A stretch of DNA of 64,000 nucleotides, from contig NZ_SZQL01000003.1 of NCBI RefSeq assembly GCF_005233845.1, forward strand, positions 62,001 to 126,000, written 5' to 3'. The notes under the pieces were generated by a model. It saw only the letters and a list, made by a program, of their open reading frames with translations. It was not told the DNA's origin and did not search any database. The position numbers and the translations under genes are program-made. Positions 8,602-18,079 of this stretch are shown one piece after another (position 1 is the stretch's first letter; every line of letters starts with the position of its first letter). This stretch comes from Ilyomonas limi. Its GTDB lineage: Bacteria > Bacteroidota > Bacteroidia > Chitinophagales > Chitinophagaceae.

Positions 8602-8699
8602 TTATAATTTTTGCACAGTAACAAGATACGGAAACAAATCCTTACAAGCAACAACCTGTACTACATAGCAAAAGGTTTACGGTATTCCAAAAATGATAA

Positions 8700-8747
8700 C
8701 AGACCTTATTACCTGATTTTTAAAGAAAAATCAGGTAATAAGGTCTG
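8700..8747. terminator. 22-bp perfect-stem hairpin after the TonB receptor gene
   Basis: Arms at 8700-8721 and 8726-8747 (CAGACCTTATTACCTG and its complement at the ends) pair without mismatch around a 4-base loop. It lies 75 bases beyond the receptor stop at 8822 and about 100 bases upstream of the YitT start. T-rich sequence follows on the minus strand, so it most likely ends the receptor transcript. The plus-strand frame running through it is an artefact. Confidence 0.65.
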
Positions 8748-8821
8748 CCAGCAACTATTTACAGCTGCAGATAAAATAGATATGCAACAATTCAAATGAT
8801 ACTCATTTCATTACTGTCTCA

Positions 8822-11392
8822 CTAACCCTCATCATCATTTGCACCGCCGTTATTGTTCCTTTTCTTGAAGATATCAAAATCGCCGTTGCCAAACTTGTAG
8901 CTGAAGGTAATACGGAATGTGCGCACATCCCAGCGGCGGTAAGCATCCTGGTAAAAATCTTCGGTATCGTAAATAGTACCCCAGCGGCGGGTGTTAAAAA
9001 TGTCGTTGATGTTGAAAGAAATAGCTGCTTTTTTATTCCGTAAAAACTCTTTACGCATCGCAAAATCCGATACAAACTGCTGTTTGGTCTTGCCTTGCGG
9101 AATTACACGCGGTGCTTCGTAATCTGCTATTAACTGAAAGCTCAGATTATTAAACAAGCTCTTTTGCGGAGTAACTATCTTATAGTTGGTTATCAGCTTG
9201 GTATCCCAGTAAAAGCCCGAGTTGCTGAGGTCAAGGTCATTTACTTTGGCACTTGTTTGCCGGTATTGCAGATCCAGGTTGTAAGTAAATTCAAGATTGT
9301 CGAAGAATTTTTTTGTCACCGTAAATTCTGCGCCCATCCGGTTGGTATAGCCTGCATTGATAAATGTATTTAAAATAGCATTGGGCGATACGCCGGCATT
9401 GATTAACTGCTTGTACACATCGGTGGTAATAGTATCGCTGTACGAAGTAATATCTCCCTGGTTGTTTTTAAAATACAACACACCCAAAAAGGAGCCACTC
9501 TTATATTGATTGAAATAATTGAACTCCAGGGAATTCGTGTATTCCGGACGAAGAGCAGGATTGCCTTGCCTGATGTTCAGCGGGTCGTTGATGTCAATAA
9601 AAGGATTCACTTCCCAAAATCTTGGCCTTCTGATGCGCCTAGAATAATTTAACTGGATATCCTGGTTCTCATTCAGTTTTTTAGTAATAAAAATACTCGG
9701 GAACAGAGCATCCCAAAAATGCTTCAGATCTTCAGGATATTTGTAGCCAAAAGATAGCGCACTGTCCATCAAATGCCCATCCAGCTTAGAAAACTCCATA
9801 CGCAGGCCAAGCTGGTATTGAAAGCTTTTCCATTTATCAGCATAGTTAAAATAGCCGGCGTTTACGGTTTCTTTGTATTTATAGTTGCTGCTTAACGGCA
9901 ATTTCGTTTCTACCGCATTATCCACTGCATACGTACCAAACCGCGTGGTGGTATTGCTGGTAAAACTTCGCAAACCAAATTCCACACGCCTGCTTTCGTT
10001 TATTTTATTGCTGTAATCTGCCTGTACGGTCAACTGGTCATCATTGCCCGAACCGTCGTTGCGCACATGTGATTGTGGCTGGTAAATACTGCCATCGGGG
10101 CTATAATAATTATTAAAAATGTCAGAACCGCTGCCTCTTGTACCTTTATTGTAGGTAACATCGGCGGTCAGTTTTTGGTCGGGCGATTTAAATGTTTTAT
10201 CAAAGCTCAAACGACTGCTCGACCGGCTGAAATTGCCGGTACCATCGGTATAGCGCAACCCGGTATAATCGAGCTGCTGCAGGCTGTCGAAATACTGTTG
10301 ATCCTGATCTTCGTGATTACTGAAGCGTCCATTGTGAAAACCCTGTGTAAAAGAAAGCGTTGTTTTACTGTCAATAAAATAATCCGCACCCACACGGATA
10401 GAGTAAAATTTTCTATGCCTTTTATTGCTGGAATTTTGGGTAAAATAATCGGTAACAATGCCATTATCCTTATTTATCCGGTAAGCACGCTCGTTGGTTG
10501 TTCCATCCGATTGGTTATAGTTGGCACTGCCAAAAACATTAAAACTTTTTTGCCGTACATTCAGGCTTATATTGCCATTTAATACACCCGGTGTACCAGC
10601 GCCAACAGATGCAATACCATTAAAACCCTTTCTCTTATTTTGTTTTAAAACAATATTAATAATACCACCGGCACTCGATGCATCGTACTTAGCCGATGGA
10701 TTGGTGAGCAATTCTATTCTTTCAATATCATCGGCGGGTATCTGGTCTAAGGTAAGTATGGTAGGACGGCCATCAATCAATATTTGCGGACTGCTATTAC
10801 GCATTTGCACATTGCCTTCCACGTCCACCGTAAGCGAAGGAATATTTTTCATTACATCTACCGCTGTCCCGCCTTTACTGGTGATGTTTTTTTCTACATC
10901 AAATATTTTCCTGTCAATGCCAAACTGCAAAGCCGGTCTGGCAGTGGATGTAACTACTACACTTTTTAAATTATTGGCCTCGGGCAGCAGGCTTATTGTT
11001 CCTAATGCCTTAGTAATGATACTTTTTCTGCCAGTTTCTTCTTCACCCGGCTCGTTAAAATTAATAGTGCGCATACCTGTGCCATAGCCAATAGCCGTGA
11101 TAGTAACATTGTATTGGCTATTAAACGGGATATGCAATATTTCGAAGGAACCATCCTGCGCTGTAATCTTGATGGTAGAGTAATAATTATCCGTAGCAAC
11201 AGCCGGTGTGCCCGTGTTTGCAGCAGCCACGCGCACTACCGCGCCCGGTATAGGTTTATCGGTCAGTCCATCAGTTATCTTGCCCGTCAAAGTAATATTT
11301 ACATTCTCATAATCGGGTCTGGGCGAAACATCCTGCGCCAGTATATTTTGTACCACCAAAAACAACAAGCCGACAGTTATAGCTATTTTCAT
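8822..11392 (-). CDS. TonB-dependent-receptor-type outer membrane protein with carboxypeptidase-like N-terminal domain
   Basis: An 856-residue protein from the ATG at 11392, chosen because it opens directly into a signal peptide (MKIAITVGLLFLVVQNILAQ); an upstream in-frame ATG at 11500 would add an unlikely N-terminus. Order of domains: signal peptide, CarboxypepD_reg-like beta-sandwich (TGKITDGLTDKPIPGAVV), a plug domain (KNIPSLTVDVEGNV, LIDGRPTIL), then a long 14905-type beta-barrel ending in RITFSYKFGNGDF. The plug motif IERIELLTNPSAKYDASS with GGIINIVLK is characteristic. Barrels of this group sit in the outer membrane; the ligand is unknown and no partner gene is adjacent. Three AACGGCAAT-type repeats lie upstream. 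Confidence 0.88.
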   Translation of the reverse strand: MKIAITVGLLFLVVQNILAQDVSPRPDYENVNITLTGKITDGLTDKPIPGAVVRVAAANTGTPAVATDNYYSTIKITAQDGSFEILHIPFNSQYNVTITAIGYGTGMRTINFNEPGEEETGRKSIITKALGTISLLPEANNLKSVVVTSTARPALQFGIDRKIFDVEKNITSKGGTAVDVMKNIPSLTVDVEGNVQMRNSSPQILIDGRPTILTLDQIPADDIERIELLTNPSAKYDASSAGGIINIVLKQNKRKGFNGIASVGAGTPGVLNGNISLNVRQKSFNVFGSANYNQSDGTTNERAYRINKDNGIVTDYFTQNSSNKRHRKFYSIRVGADYFIDSKTTLSFTQGFHNGRFSNHEDQDQQYFDSLQQLDYTGLRYTDGTGNFSRSSSRLSFDKTFKSPDQKLTADVTYNKGTRGSGSDIFNNYYSPDGSIYQPQSHVRNDGSGNDDQLTVQADYSNKINESRRVEFGLRSFTSNTTTRFGTYAVDNAVETKLPLSSNYKYKETVNAGYFNYADKWKSFQYQLGLRMEFSKLDGHLMDSALSFGYKYPEDLKHFWDALFPSIFITKKLNENQDIQLNYSRRIRRPRFWEVNPFIDINDPLNIRQGNPALRPEYTNSLEFNYFNQYKSGSFLGVLYFKNNQGDITSYSDTITTDVYKQLINAGVSPNAILNTFINAGYTNRMGAEFTVTKKFFDNLEFTYNLDLQYRQTSAKVNDLDLSNSGFYWDTKLITNYKIVTPQKSLFNNLSFQLIADYEAPRVIPQGKTKQQFVSDFAMRKEFLRNKKAAISFNINDIFNTRRWGTIYDTEDFYQDAYRRWDVRTFRITFSYKFGNGDFDIFKKRNNNGGANDDEG

Positions 11393-11423
11393 TAGACAAT
11401 AATTTTTTGCTGCTGCACCAGGC

Positions 11424-11514
11424 AACGGCATTCTGATTAATAAATAAACCGAAGGGGTAACGAATAAAAGGTCAACAATCATCTTGCCACGGAACGGCAA
11501 TCAGGAACGGCAAT
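11424..11514. repeat. Three short AACGGCA(A/T)T repeats upstream of the receptor gene
   Basis: AACGGCATT at 11424-11432 and AACGGCAAT at 11493-11501 and 11506-11514. The last two lie within a 13-bp direct repeat of GGAACGGCAAT. They are 30 to 120 bases upstream of the receptor start and could be binding sites of a regulator; no regulator gene is nearby. Confidence 0.4.
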
Positions 11515-11641
11515 GATACTACTATATTTCCGAACCATTTTTTAACGAATTGCAAATATGGTAGTTATTACTTATTGTTTTTCAAAGCAAAAAGTAGAAT
11601 AAGTATGCATTTGTTTATTTTACTTTACCTATAAAAAATAA

Positions 11642-12121
11642 ATGCAAACAGTAATTCAGTCTCTGAAAAAAATTATTTACCTATTTATTATACTTATTTG
11701 CATTTCGTGCCATCAGAATAATACAGATAACGGTAAGGAGGCAACCCGCTCCATACCAGCGGAAAGACCAAACCCAGATCCAAAGCCGGTAGCTACCTAC
11801 AGCCAGGATATAACGAGCGAAATGGGCAGGCTGAACCATTGGAAGTTTGCCGTAGCGATGTACGAAACGCATCAAACATTTATGTATCGCGTGCAAATAC
11901 AATATGCCGAACTAAACGTAACCGACAGCCTGCAATTGCCTAACCTTGGTTTTATGCCGAAGCCTGCCTTGCAAAAAGGCAAAGACGATTATTCGTGCGT
12001 CATTGGCTTTTTGGATGACAAAGGTGTTTTTAGAGACTACAAGCTGGTATCGGTAGCAAATGGCAATGTGCGCATTCACACCCTTAAATATTATAGTGTA
12101 CAGCCGGGTACGGCACAATAA
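11642..12121 (+). CDS. Small lipoprotein of unknown function
   Basis: A 159-residue exported protein. The signal peptide ends in LICISC, so Cys24 should carry lipid. The mature part starts with a proline-rich linker (SIPAERPNPDPKP) and continues as one small domain containing HWKFAVAMYETHQTF, VQIQYAELNVTDSL and a C-terminal KYYSVQPG. I recognise no family. It diverges from the TonB-type receptor at 11392 with 249 bases between the starts. Transketolase follows 277 bases later with no sign of co-transcription. Confidence 0.68.
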   Translation: MQTVIQSLKKIIYLFIILICISCHQNNTDNGKEATRSIPAERPNPDPKPVATYSQDITSEMGRLNHWKFAVAMYETHQTFMYRVQIQYAELNVTDSLQLPNLGFMPKPALQKGKDDYSCVIGFLDDKGVFRDYKLVSVANGNVRIHTLKYYSVQPGTAQ

Positions 12122-12398
12122 CCTGTTTGCAACCGATAAGGATAAAGCACATAATAGTGCGAGTAGTGACTCATAAGTGAAGGAAAAAAAGCAAAAGAAA
12201 ATTGCAACTTTAACATCTTGTTCCTTGCCAGCGCCTGTTTTGCATATTAAAATCTATATTACTTTAATATTAAACTCAAACATTTTAGCCGTATTACAGA
12301 ATATCGCCAAAAAGATTACGCATAAACCATCGAAGTTTATATTTTTATCGGCTAAACAGTAAGACCTTCAATTATCTCATAACTAAAAACCGCTAATT

Positions 12399-14441
12399 AT
12401 GGCTAACCAGTCCGCTGCAGAACAGTCAAATGTTGCAGAACAAACAAATATTGATCAGTTAAGTATTAATACCATCCGCCTGCTTTCGGTAGATGCCGTA
12501 CAGAAGGCAAATTCAGGACATCCCGGTTTGCCGTTGGGTGCAGCGCCCATGGCATATGTGTTATGGTCAAAGTTTTTGCGTTTCAACCCGCAACATCCCG
12601 GATGGCCTAATCACGACCGTTTTGTTTTATCTGCAGGACATGGTTCGGCATTGTTATATAGCATGCTGCACTTGTATGGCTACGACCTTCCGATGGAAGA
12701 AATTAAGAACTTCCGCCAGGTAGGTTCCAAAACACCCGGCCACCCCGAATCTATGCTAACCCCCGGCGTGGAAGTAACTACCGGACCATTGGGACAGGGC
12801 TTTGGCAATGGGGTAGGTATTGCTATGGCAGAAGCTTTCTTAGCCGCCCGCTATAACAAAGATAGCTTCAAACTATTTGACCACTACACCTATGGCATTG
12901 TGAGCGATGGCGATCTGATGGAAGGCGTAGCATCGGAAGCTGCATCGCTGGCAGGGCATCTTAAACTGGGCAAAATCATTTATCTGTACGACGATAACAA
13001 TATTTCGCTGGATGGCCCTACCAGCCTTGCTTATACCGAAGACGCCATGAAGCGTTTTGATGCGTATGGCTGGCACACGCAAACGGTACAGGACGGCAAC
13101 GATGTGGCTGCCATTGAGCAGGCTATCCGCAATGCACAGCAGGAAACAGAAAAACCTTCTATTATAGCCGTTAAAACCATTATAGGTTTTGGCAGCCCGA
13201 TGCAGGGTACCAGCAAAGTGCATGGTAGTCCGCTGGGTGAAGAGAATGTAAGAAAAACAAAGGAAACCCTTGGCTGGGATCCGAATATTACTTTTTATGT
13301 ACCCGACGAAGTAAGAACACATTTACAGGAGCCGGCTAAAAGAGGTGCTGAACTGGAGGCTGAATGGAATAAATTGTACGAATCTTATAGTCAAAAATTT
13401 GAGCAGGAAGGCAAAGAGTTACACATGGCGCTCGAAGGCAAGTTGCCCGAAGGCTGGGATAAGGGTATGCCTGTATTTAAAGGTGGCGAAGCCTTAGCTA
13501 CCCGGCAGGCATCGGGTAAAGCACTGGATATTATTAAAAAGAACGTTCCCTGGATGCTGGGCGGCTCTGCCGACTTAGCCAGCTCCAACGAAATGCCCAC
13601 AAAAGGTGATATCAGCTTTCAACCGGGACATTATGATAATGGCAATGTATGGTTTGGTGTACGCGAACATGCTATGGGATCTATTATGAATGGCATTGCT
13701 TCGCACCACGGCGTGCGCACGTATGGCGGTACATTCCTTACTTTCTCCGATTATATGCGTGGTGCTATTCGTCTCGCTGCTTTAACCGAAGCGCCGGTAA
13801 CCTACGTATTCACACACGATAGTATTGGCTTGGGCGAGGATGGTCCTACGCACCAGCCGGTAGAACAGGTAACCGCATTGCGTGCTATACCTAATCTTAC
13901 GGTTATTCGCCCGGGCGACGCTAATGAAACCATAGAAGCATGGCGCATAGCAATGAAAAAAATGCACGGGCCGGTTGCATTGATTCTTTCGCGCCAAAAG
14001 ATGCCAAATATCGACCAGGAAAAATATGCACCGGCTGCCGGTAATGTGCAAAAAGGTGCTTACATACTGAGCGAAGCCGAAGGTGGTCAGCCCGATGTGA
14101 TTTTGATTGGCACCGGTTCTGAACTGCACCTTGCTGTACAGGCACAGGAAGAACTGAAAAAAGAAAATATCAAAGCACGCGTGGTAAGCATGCCGTCGTG
14201 GGAGTTGTTTGAACAACAGGATCAATCCTATCGCAATGAAGTACTACCTCCAAACATTCACCAGCGTGTAGCGGTAGAAGCCGGCATTACGATGGGCTGG
14301 TGGAAATGGGTAACTGCTGAAGGGGCGGTGATTGGTATAGACCGCTTTGGCGAGTCTGGCCCGGGCGATGAAGTAATGAAGCTATTTGGCTTTACGGTGG
14401 AAAATGTGGTGAACAAAGCAAAAGCTGTTCTGGGGAAATAA
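12399..14441 (+). CDS. tkt: Transketolase
   Basis: A 680-residue full-length enzyme that moves two-carbon ketol units between sugar phosphates in the non-oxidative pentose phosphate pathway, using thiamine diphosphate and Mg2+ in the cytoplasm. Visible features: [11 protein letters not shown] near residue 37, the ThDP motif GDG followed by NN (SDGDLMEG to LYDDNNIS, about residues 168-205), the central pyrimidine domain with [24 protein letters not shown] in the transketolase signature, and a C-terminal domain ([13 protein letters not shown]). Length matches the single-chain bacterial form rather than the split archaeal form. The gene ends in a nested repeat and terminator structure. Ribulose-phosphate epimerase of the same pathway lies far away at 60.8 kb. 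Confidence 0.97.
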   Translation: MANQSAAEQSNVAEQTNIDQLSINTIRLLSVDAVQKANSGHPGLPLGAAPMAYVLWSKFLRFNPQHPGWPNHDRFVLSAGHGSALLYSMLHLYGYDLPMEEIKNFRQVGSKTPGHPESMLTPGVEVTTGPLGQGFGNGVGIAMAEAFLAARYNKDSFKLFDHYTYGIVSDGDLMEGVASEAASLAGHLKLGKIIYLYDDNNISLDGPTSLAYTEDAMKRFDAYGWHTQTVQDGNDVAAIEQAIRNAQQETEKPSIIAVKTIIGFGSPMQGTSKVHGSPLGEENVRKTKETLGWDPNITFYVPDEVRTHLQEPAKRGAELEAEWNKLYESYSQKFEQEGKELHMALEGKLPEGWDKGMPVFKGGEALATRQASGKALDIIKKNVPWMLGGSADLASSNEMPTKGDISFQPGHYDNGNVWFGVREHAMGSIMNGIASHHGVRTYGGTFLTFSDYMRGAIRLAALTEAPVTYVFTHDSIGLGEDGPTHQPVEQVTALRAIPNLTVIRPGDANETIEAWRIAMKKMHGPVALILSRQKMPNIDQEKYAPAAGNVQKGAYILSEAEGGQPDVILIGTGSELHLAVQAQEELKKENIKARVVSMPSWELFEQQDQSYRNEVLPPNIHQRVAVEAGITMGWWKWVTAEGAVIGIDRFGESGPGDEVMKLFGFTVENVVNKAKAVLGK

Positions 14442-14450
14442 TTACTTTTT

Positions 14451-14573
14451 AACCGCGAAGGTGCTAAGATGCGAAGATTTTAAATATAAAAGGTTCCGGA
14501 CTGTTGAAGTCTGGAACCTTTCCTGTTAATATTCTTTGCTCAACTTCGCGACTTAGCGTCTTCGCGGTTCAAC
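14451..14573. repeat. Inverted repeat family A (AACCGCGAAG..GCTAAG) enclosing a terminator
   Basis: Left arm 14451-14479 starts AACCGCGAAGGTGCTAAG; right arm 14541-14573 is its near complement (CTTAGCGTCTTCGCGGTT). The arms enclose the family C terminator at 14488-14521, so the whole 3' region of tkt can fold as a stem with a hairpin inside. Related single arms or pairs are at 20585-20601, about 20709-20740 and 25268-25300. Confidence 0.7.
14488..14521 (+). terminator. Terminator after tkt, second copy of repeat family C
   Basis: AAAAGGTTCCGGACT pairs with AGTCTGGAACCTTTT around GTTGA. It is the same hairpin as at 3627-3662 with a C-to-T change (a G-T pair) in the stem, 46 bases after the stop at 14441. 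Confidence 0.8.
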
Positions 14574-14610
14574 AAATGCGTCCTATTTTGCGACTCTAAA
14601 ATATGCATGT

Positions 14611-14802
14611 GTGAAACAAAATAAAACAATACAGCCCGCAACTATTACAGCCATAGCTGTTGGTGCTGCAGCTTTAGGTGCTTTGGCAATGGGAGCTTTG
14701 GCTATCGGCGTTTTAGCTGTAGGCAGATTAGCCGTAGGTAAAGCTGTAATTAAAGACCTGAAAGTAGAAAAACTTACAGTAGGGGAAATAATAAGAAAGT
14801 AA
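14611..14802 (+). CDS. Small repetitive protein with Gly-x-Leu-Ala-hydrophobic-Gly pattern
   Basis: A 63-residue product starting at GTG 14611 (an ATG at 14603 is out of frame). After a polar start (MKQNKTIQPATITA) the middle is built from about five hexads of the type GALAIG / GVLAVG / GRLAVG, followed by a second register (LKVEKLTVGEI). Every second position is hydrophobic, as in left-handed beta-helix or pentapeptide-like solenoids; alternatively the hydrophobic half could insert in a membrane. Similar short proteins exist in other bacteria as hypothetical proteins (recalled, not searched). It sits between the tkt 3' repeats and a convergent receptor gene. No function can be assigned. Confidence 0.6.
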   Translation: MKQNKTIQPATITAIAVGAAALGALAMGALAIGVLAVGRLAVGKAVIKDLKVEKLTVGEIIRK

Positions 14803-14812
14803 GGCTTTGTTG

Positions 14813-14890
14813 CTCACAGATGGTACAGATAAACATAGATGGAATTCATATAATTCAGTGTTATCCGCCCTTATCTTTACCATCTGTGAG
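14813..14890. repeat. Inverted repeat family B (CACAGATGGTACAGATAA) between convergent genes
   Basis: Left arm 14813-14832 and right arm 14871-14890 match over 19 of 20 bases as an inverted pair (CTCACAGATGG / CCATCTGTGAG at the tips). The element fills the 94-base gap between the convergent gene ends at 14802 and 14897 and could act as a bidirectional terminator. A related pair lies at 25227-25412. Confidence 0.7.
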
Positions 14891-14896
14891 AATAAA

Positions 14897-17491
14897 TCAT
14901 TTTATCCTGAACCGTATGCCGGCATACAACATTCTGCCACTTACGGGTCCCCAAATCAGCGATGCATCAAAGTATTCGCTAAACGGCTGTGTGGCAGCGA
15001 TAATAGCATTCTTTTGATAAAAATTAGTGAGGTTTTCTCCACCAACATACACATCAAAGGGATTCTTTTTGCCCAATGTTTTGCTTACCTGCGCATTCAT
15101 CGTGACAAACGAGGGCGAATAACCTGCCCGCTGATACATTGGCGGATTAGCAGTTGTAGAAGGTAATCTTTTCTTACCGCTGTAACTTACTGTATAATCA
15201 AACTTCCAGCCCTTTACTTCATACGCGAGGTTGGCAAATGCCCTGTTTTGGGCAGTTAATGGCTTCTCTAACAGTTGATCGCTGTATGTTGTTTTTACAT
15301 CAAACAGGCGATACGCTAATCGAACATCTAAATGCTGAATGAGAATAAAAGATAACTCTGCCTGCAAACTGTTGGAGTAAGATTTGCCTTGCAGATTATA
15401 AAATTTGATGGTACGCGGGTCTTCTACATCTACTACCACCTGGTTCACAAAATCGTTCCTGAAGAAATCAACTCCTAAGTTAGCAGCTCTGTTAAACAAC
15501 CTGAATTTCTGATCAACAGAAATGCCTTTATTCCAGGCCACTTCCGGCTTCAGACCATAAGCACCGGTTGCATCCCCGTTCATAATCTCAATGGCTCTGG
15601 CACTTACCAGCACACTATTGTTTTCAGCAAAAATATTAGCGGTTCGTTGTCCTCTGCCTGCGCTCACTCTTATAACCGTTCCTTTAATTGGCTCGTAACG
15701 CACGTTCAATCGTGGCGTAGTAAACCAGCCGTACAGACTATTGTAGTCTTCGCGAATACCGGCAACCACATCAAACTTATCTGAGGGAGTATAAGTGTAT
15801 TCAAAAAAAGCGCCGGATACAATTTCCTTTCTTTTATAATTGTTTGTTTTAAAGTCTTCGTTGTATTTATCATACACAAAGCTTAACCCCGTGCGGAACT
15901 TATGCGTAGTGGTGTGAATGATGGATTGATAAATGAGATTGGAATAAAAGTTTTGCTGATGTGCATCGTAGTTGGTTAATCCAAAATAAGAGCTTTGCTG
16001 ATGGTCGAATGCAGATAGCTGCAAGCCGACGCTTTTGTATTTCTTTTGCGGAAAAACATAGCCAATTTTTGCAAAGCCTTCTATCCGCTTTGTATTGATG
16101 GCCAAACCATAATTGTTGGTGGTAAACTTATCAGTTGATTCGTTGTAATCAATTTGACCACCGGTCTTTTTATCATTCAGCAATTTTATTCCAAACTGAC
16201 TCATCAAGCCTTTGCCATCATCGTAATTCCAGCGGTTAACAGCACTAAACAAATTACCGGTTGGCAAGTCCCGGAAGCCATCCTTATTAAAGTCTAATTT
16301 TTTATTGTTGAAAAAATCATCGTGCAGCAACAGCGTGGTTGACCATTTATTGTTCAGCTTTTGGGTAAGATTGAGATTGACATCGGTTTTACCAAAATCA
16401 TTTACATACAGGTTGGCATACAGCCGCTCGCTGGTGAGCGGCTTTTTTAGTTCCACATTTATTTGCCCGGCAATGCTTTCGTAACCATTTGCTACCGAGC
16501 CGGTGCCTTTACTCAACTGTATGCTTTCTATCCACGTGCCTGGAATAGAATTTAAACCCAAAGACGTACCCAGCCCGCGCGGGCCCGGCAAATTCTCTAC
16601 GGTTAATTGGGTATAAACGCCGGCCAATCCCAGGAGTTGAATTTGCTTGGAGCCAGTGACCGCATCGTTATAAGATACATCTACCGAAGGATTGGTTTCA
16701 AAGCTTTCACTCAGGTTGCAACAGGCTGCTTTAAAGAGCTCTTTTTGCGTAATGGTAGAGGTACGAAACGGATCTTTTGAAGATATGTAAGTAGATGCCC
16801 GCGAAGAAGTTACTTTCACTTCGTTCAACTGTGTACCGTTTGCCAAAACAATCTTCAAATCCTGTGCAGGAAAGGCAGCAATGGTATCAGATGCAAAGCC
16901 GGTATAGCTTATCACCAGTCTTTCGCCATCATGCTGAATGCTAAACACCCCGTTTTCATCGGTAGTGGTACCGGTATTTGTTCCAAGCCACACAATACTT
17001 GCTCCCGCTAAAGGTTTGAAAGCACCTTTTTTATCCTCTTCCAGCACTACGCCTTTAATGTAGTGTGTAGTAGCGTGTGTGGTACTGTTGTCCGATGCTG
17101 TTGCAGCAGCATCTTTTGTATGGTCTATATCTGCCATACTATTGAGTTCCCGGTAGCGGCAGCATTTGGGCAGTGCATAATAGTCTGCATCGGCTGCTTT
17201 TTTGGTATAAGTATCGTGCCCGGCAGCCGCAATTTTATTGTTTATTTTTTCCAGCGATAGGCGCTCTGTATTGTAAGTAACTGTAAGCATTTTAGTATCC
17301 AGATTCCAATCGGCTGCCTGAACACCTTTAACCTGCAATGCTTCTTCTATCCTGTCCTTGCATTGCGAGCATACGCCAGATACTTTAAAAATGGCAGTAG
17401 TGTCGGTATGGTTTGTTTTATCATTTTGTGCTTGCGATGTAATGCTGGTAAACAGCAGATACAACAGCACGATATATTTCAATCGCTTCAT
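14897..17491 (-). CDS. TonB-dependent receptor with fused N-terminal heavy-metal-associated (HMA) domain
   Basis: An 864-residue outer-membrane receptor. Order: signal peptide (to about residue 22, TSQAQ), an HMA metal-binding domain at about 33-97 with Cys41-x-x-Cys44 (GVCSQCKDRIEEAL), a linker with Cys110-Cys111, a carboxypeptidase-regulatory-like sandwich (IKGVVLEED to ISYTGF, about 145-200), a plug (VTVENLPGPRGLG region with SIQLSKGTGSVANG) and a beta-barrel ending LYAGIRFRIK. HMA domains bind Cu+ or similar soft metals, so the likely job is outer-membrane uptake or sensing of copper. The HYC_CC_PP protein lies 199 bases upstream on the same strand and is probably its operon partner. Confidence 0.9.
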   Translation of the reverse strand: MKRLKYIVLLYLLFTSITSQAQNDKTNHTDTTAIFKVSGVCSQCKDRIEEALQVKGVQAADWNLDTKMLTVTYNTERLSLEKINNKIAAAGHDTYTKKAADADYYALPKCCRYRELNSMADIDHTKDAAATASDNSTTHATTHYIKGVVLEEDKKGAFKPLAGASIVWLGTNTGTTTDENGVFSIQHDGERLVISYTGFASDTIAAFPAQDLKIVLANGTQLNEVKVTSSRASTYISSKDPFRTSTITQKELFKAACCNLSESFETNPSVDVSYNDAVTGSKQIQLLGLAGVYTQLTVENLPGPRGLGTSLGLNSIPGTWIESIQLSKGTGSVANGYESIAGQINVELKKPLTSERLYANLYVNDFGKTDVNLNLTQKLNNKWSTTLLLHDDFFNNKKLDFNKDGFRDLPTGNLFSAVNRWNYDDGKGLMSQFGIKLLNDKKTGGQIDYNESTDKFTTNNYGLAINTKRIEGFAKIGYVFPQKKYKSVGLQLSAFDHQQSSYFGLTNYDAHQQNFYSNLIYQSIIHTTTHKFRTGLSFVYDKYNEDFKTNNYKRKEIVSGAFFEYTYTPSDKFDVVAGIREDYNSLYGWFTTPRLNVRYEPIKGTVIRVSAGRGQRTANIFAENNSVLVSARAIEIMNGDATGAYGLKPEVAWNKGISVDQKFRLFNRAANLGVDFFRNDFVNQVVVDVEDPRTIKFYNLQGKSYSNSLQAELSFILIQHLDVRLAYRLFDVKTTYSDQLLEKPLTAQNRAFANLAYEVKGWKFDYTVSYSGKKRLPSTTANPPMYQRAGYSPSFVTMNAQVSKTLGKKNPFDVYVGGENLTNFYQKNAIIAATQPFSEYFDASLIWGPVSGRMLYAGIRFRIK

Positions 17492-17690
17492 ATATTCAAT
17501 AGTTCGTTTGATGTGCTTCTTTTTTGCTCATAAAAAGAAAAAAACAGCAATAGTTAAGTATGAAATAATTACAGCATTTTTAATTAGATAGATTGCTCTG
17601 CTATGTGTGCTGTAATAAATAAAATAATGAAATGTGTGAACAGGATAAAGCAATAGCGAAACAATGCTTATTGCTTACAAGAAAGCAGTA

Positions 17691-18065
17691 TCAAATGCGG
17701 AAAATACAATTGGATAAATAGAGCGGTAAACCATCGTCGTACAAAGGCGGCGCATGGCTGCGGTTGGTAGGTACAGATGGCCGTTCGGGTGAAAGAGTTA
17801 TAAAAGCAGGTGCATAAAAATGCAGTGCTGCAAAATGCTTAGCCGGGAGGTAAATATCTGCACTGGCTACATGATTGTCTTTCAGTTTGAGAAACTGGTA
17901 TTTTGTTTTGCAGCAACCTTCTTTAGTACACTTTTCCTTGTTGTTATCGGCAAGTGTAATAAATTTTGACTTCAGTTTTCCACAGCAGTAAAACTCTCCA
18001 AATCCTACGCCCATTGTAGAAACGGCGTAAGCACAAATGAGTAGTATGAGGAAAATTCTTTTCAT
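17691..18065 (-). CDS. HYC_CC_PP family cysteine-rich exported protein
   Basis: A 124-residue protein with a signal peptide (MKRIFLILLICAYAVS). The mature chain shows the landmarks of the HYC_CC_PP family: an aromatic-Cys pair YCC at 26-28, Cys46, Cys51-Cys52 and a Pro-Pro near 106-107 (HAPPLY). The histidine of the family name is replaced by Phe in FYCC. These proteins are typically found next to TonB-dependent receptors, as here, where the HMA-fused receptor follows downstream. The cysteines suggest metal (copper) binding in the periplasm; this is inferred. A good TATCTTTG promoter lies 14 bases upstream of the start. Confidence 0.8.
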   Translation of the reverse strand: MKRIFLILLICAYAVSTMGVGFGEFYCCGKLKSKFITLADNNKEKCTKEGCCKTKYQFLKLKDNHVASADIYLPAKHFAALHFYAPAFITLSPERPSVPTNRSHAPPLYDDGLPLYLSNCIFRI

Positions 18066-18079
18066 TGCTTATTGCGCAA

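Noticed and set aside
8611-8799. 62-codon plus-strand frame
   Set aside because: It runs through the 22-bp perfect hairpin, so the peptide is dictated by the hairpin.
10073-10582. 169-codon plus-strand frame
   Set aside because: Lies fully inside the TonB-type receptor gene on the other strand; no recognisable domain.
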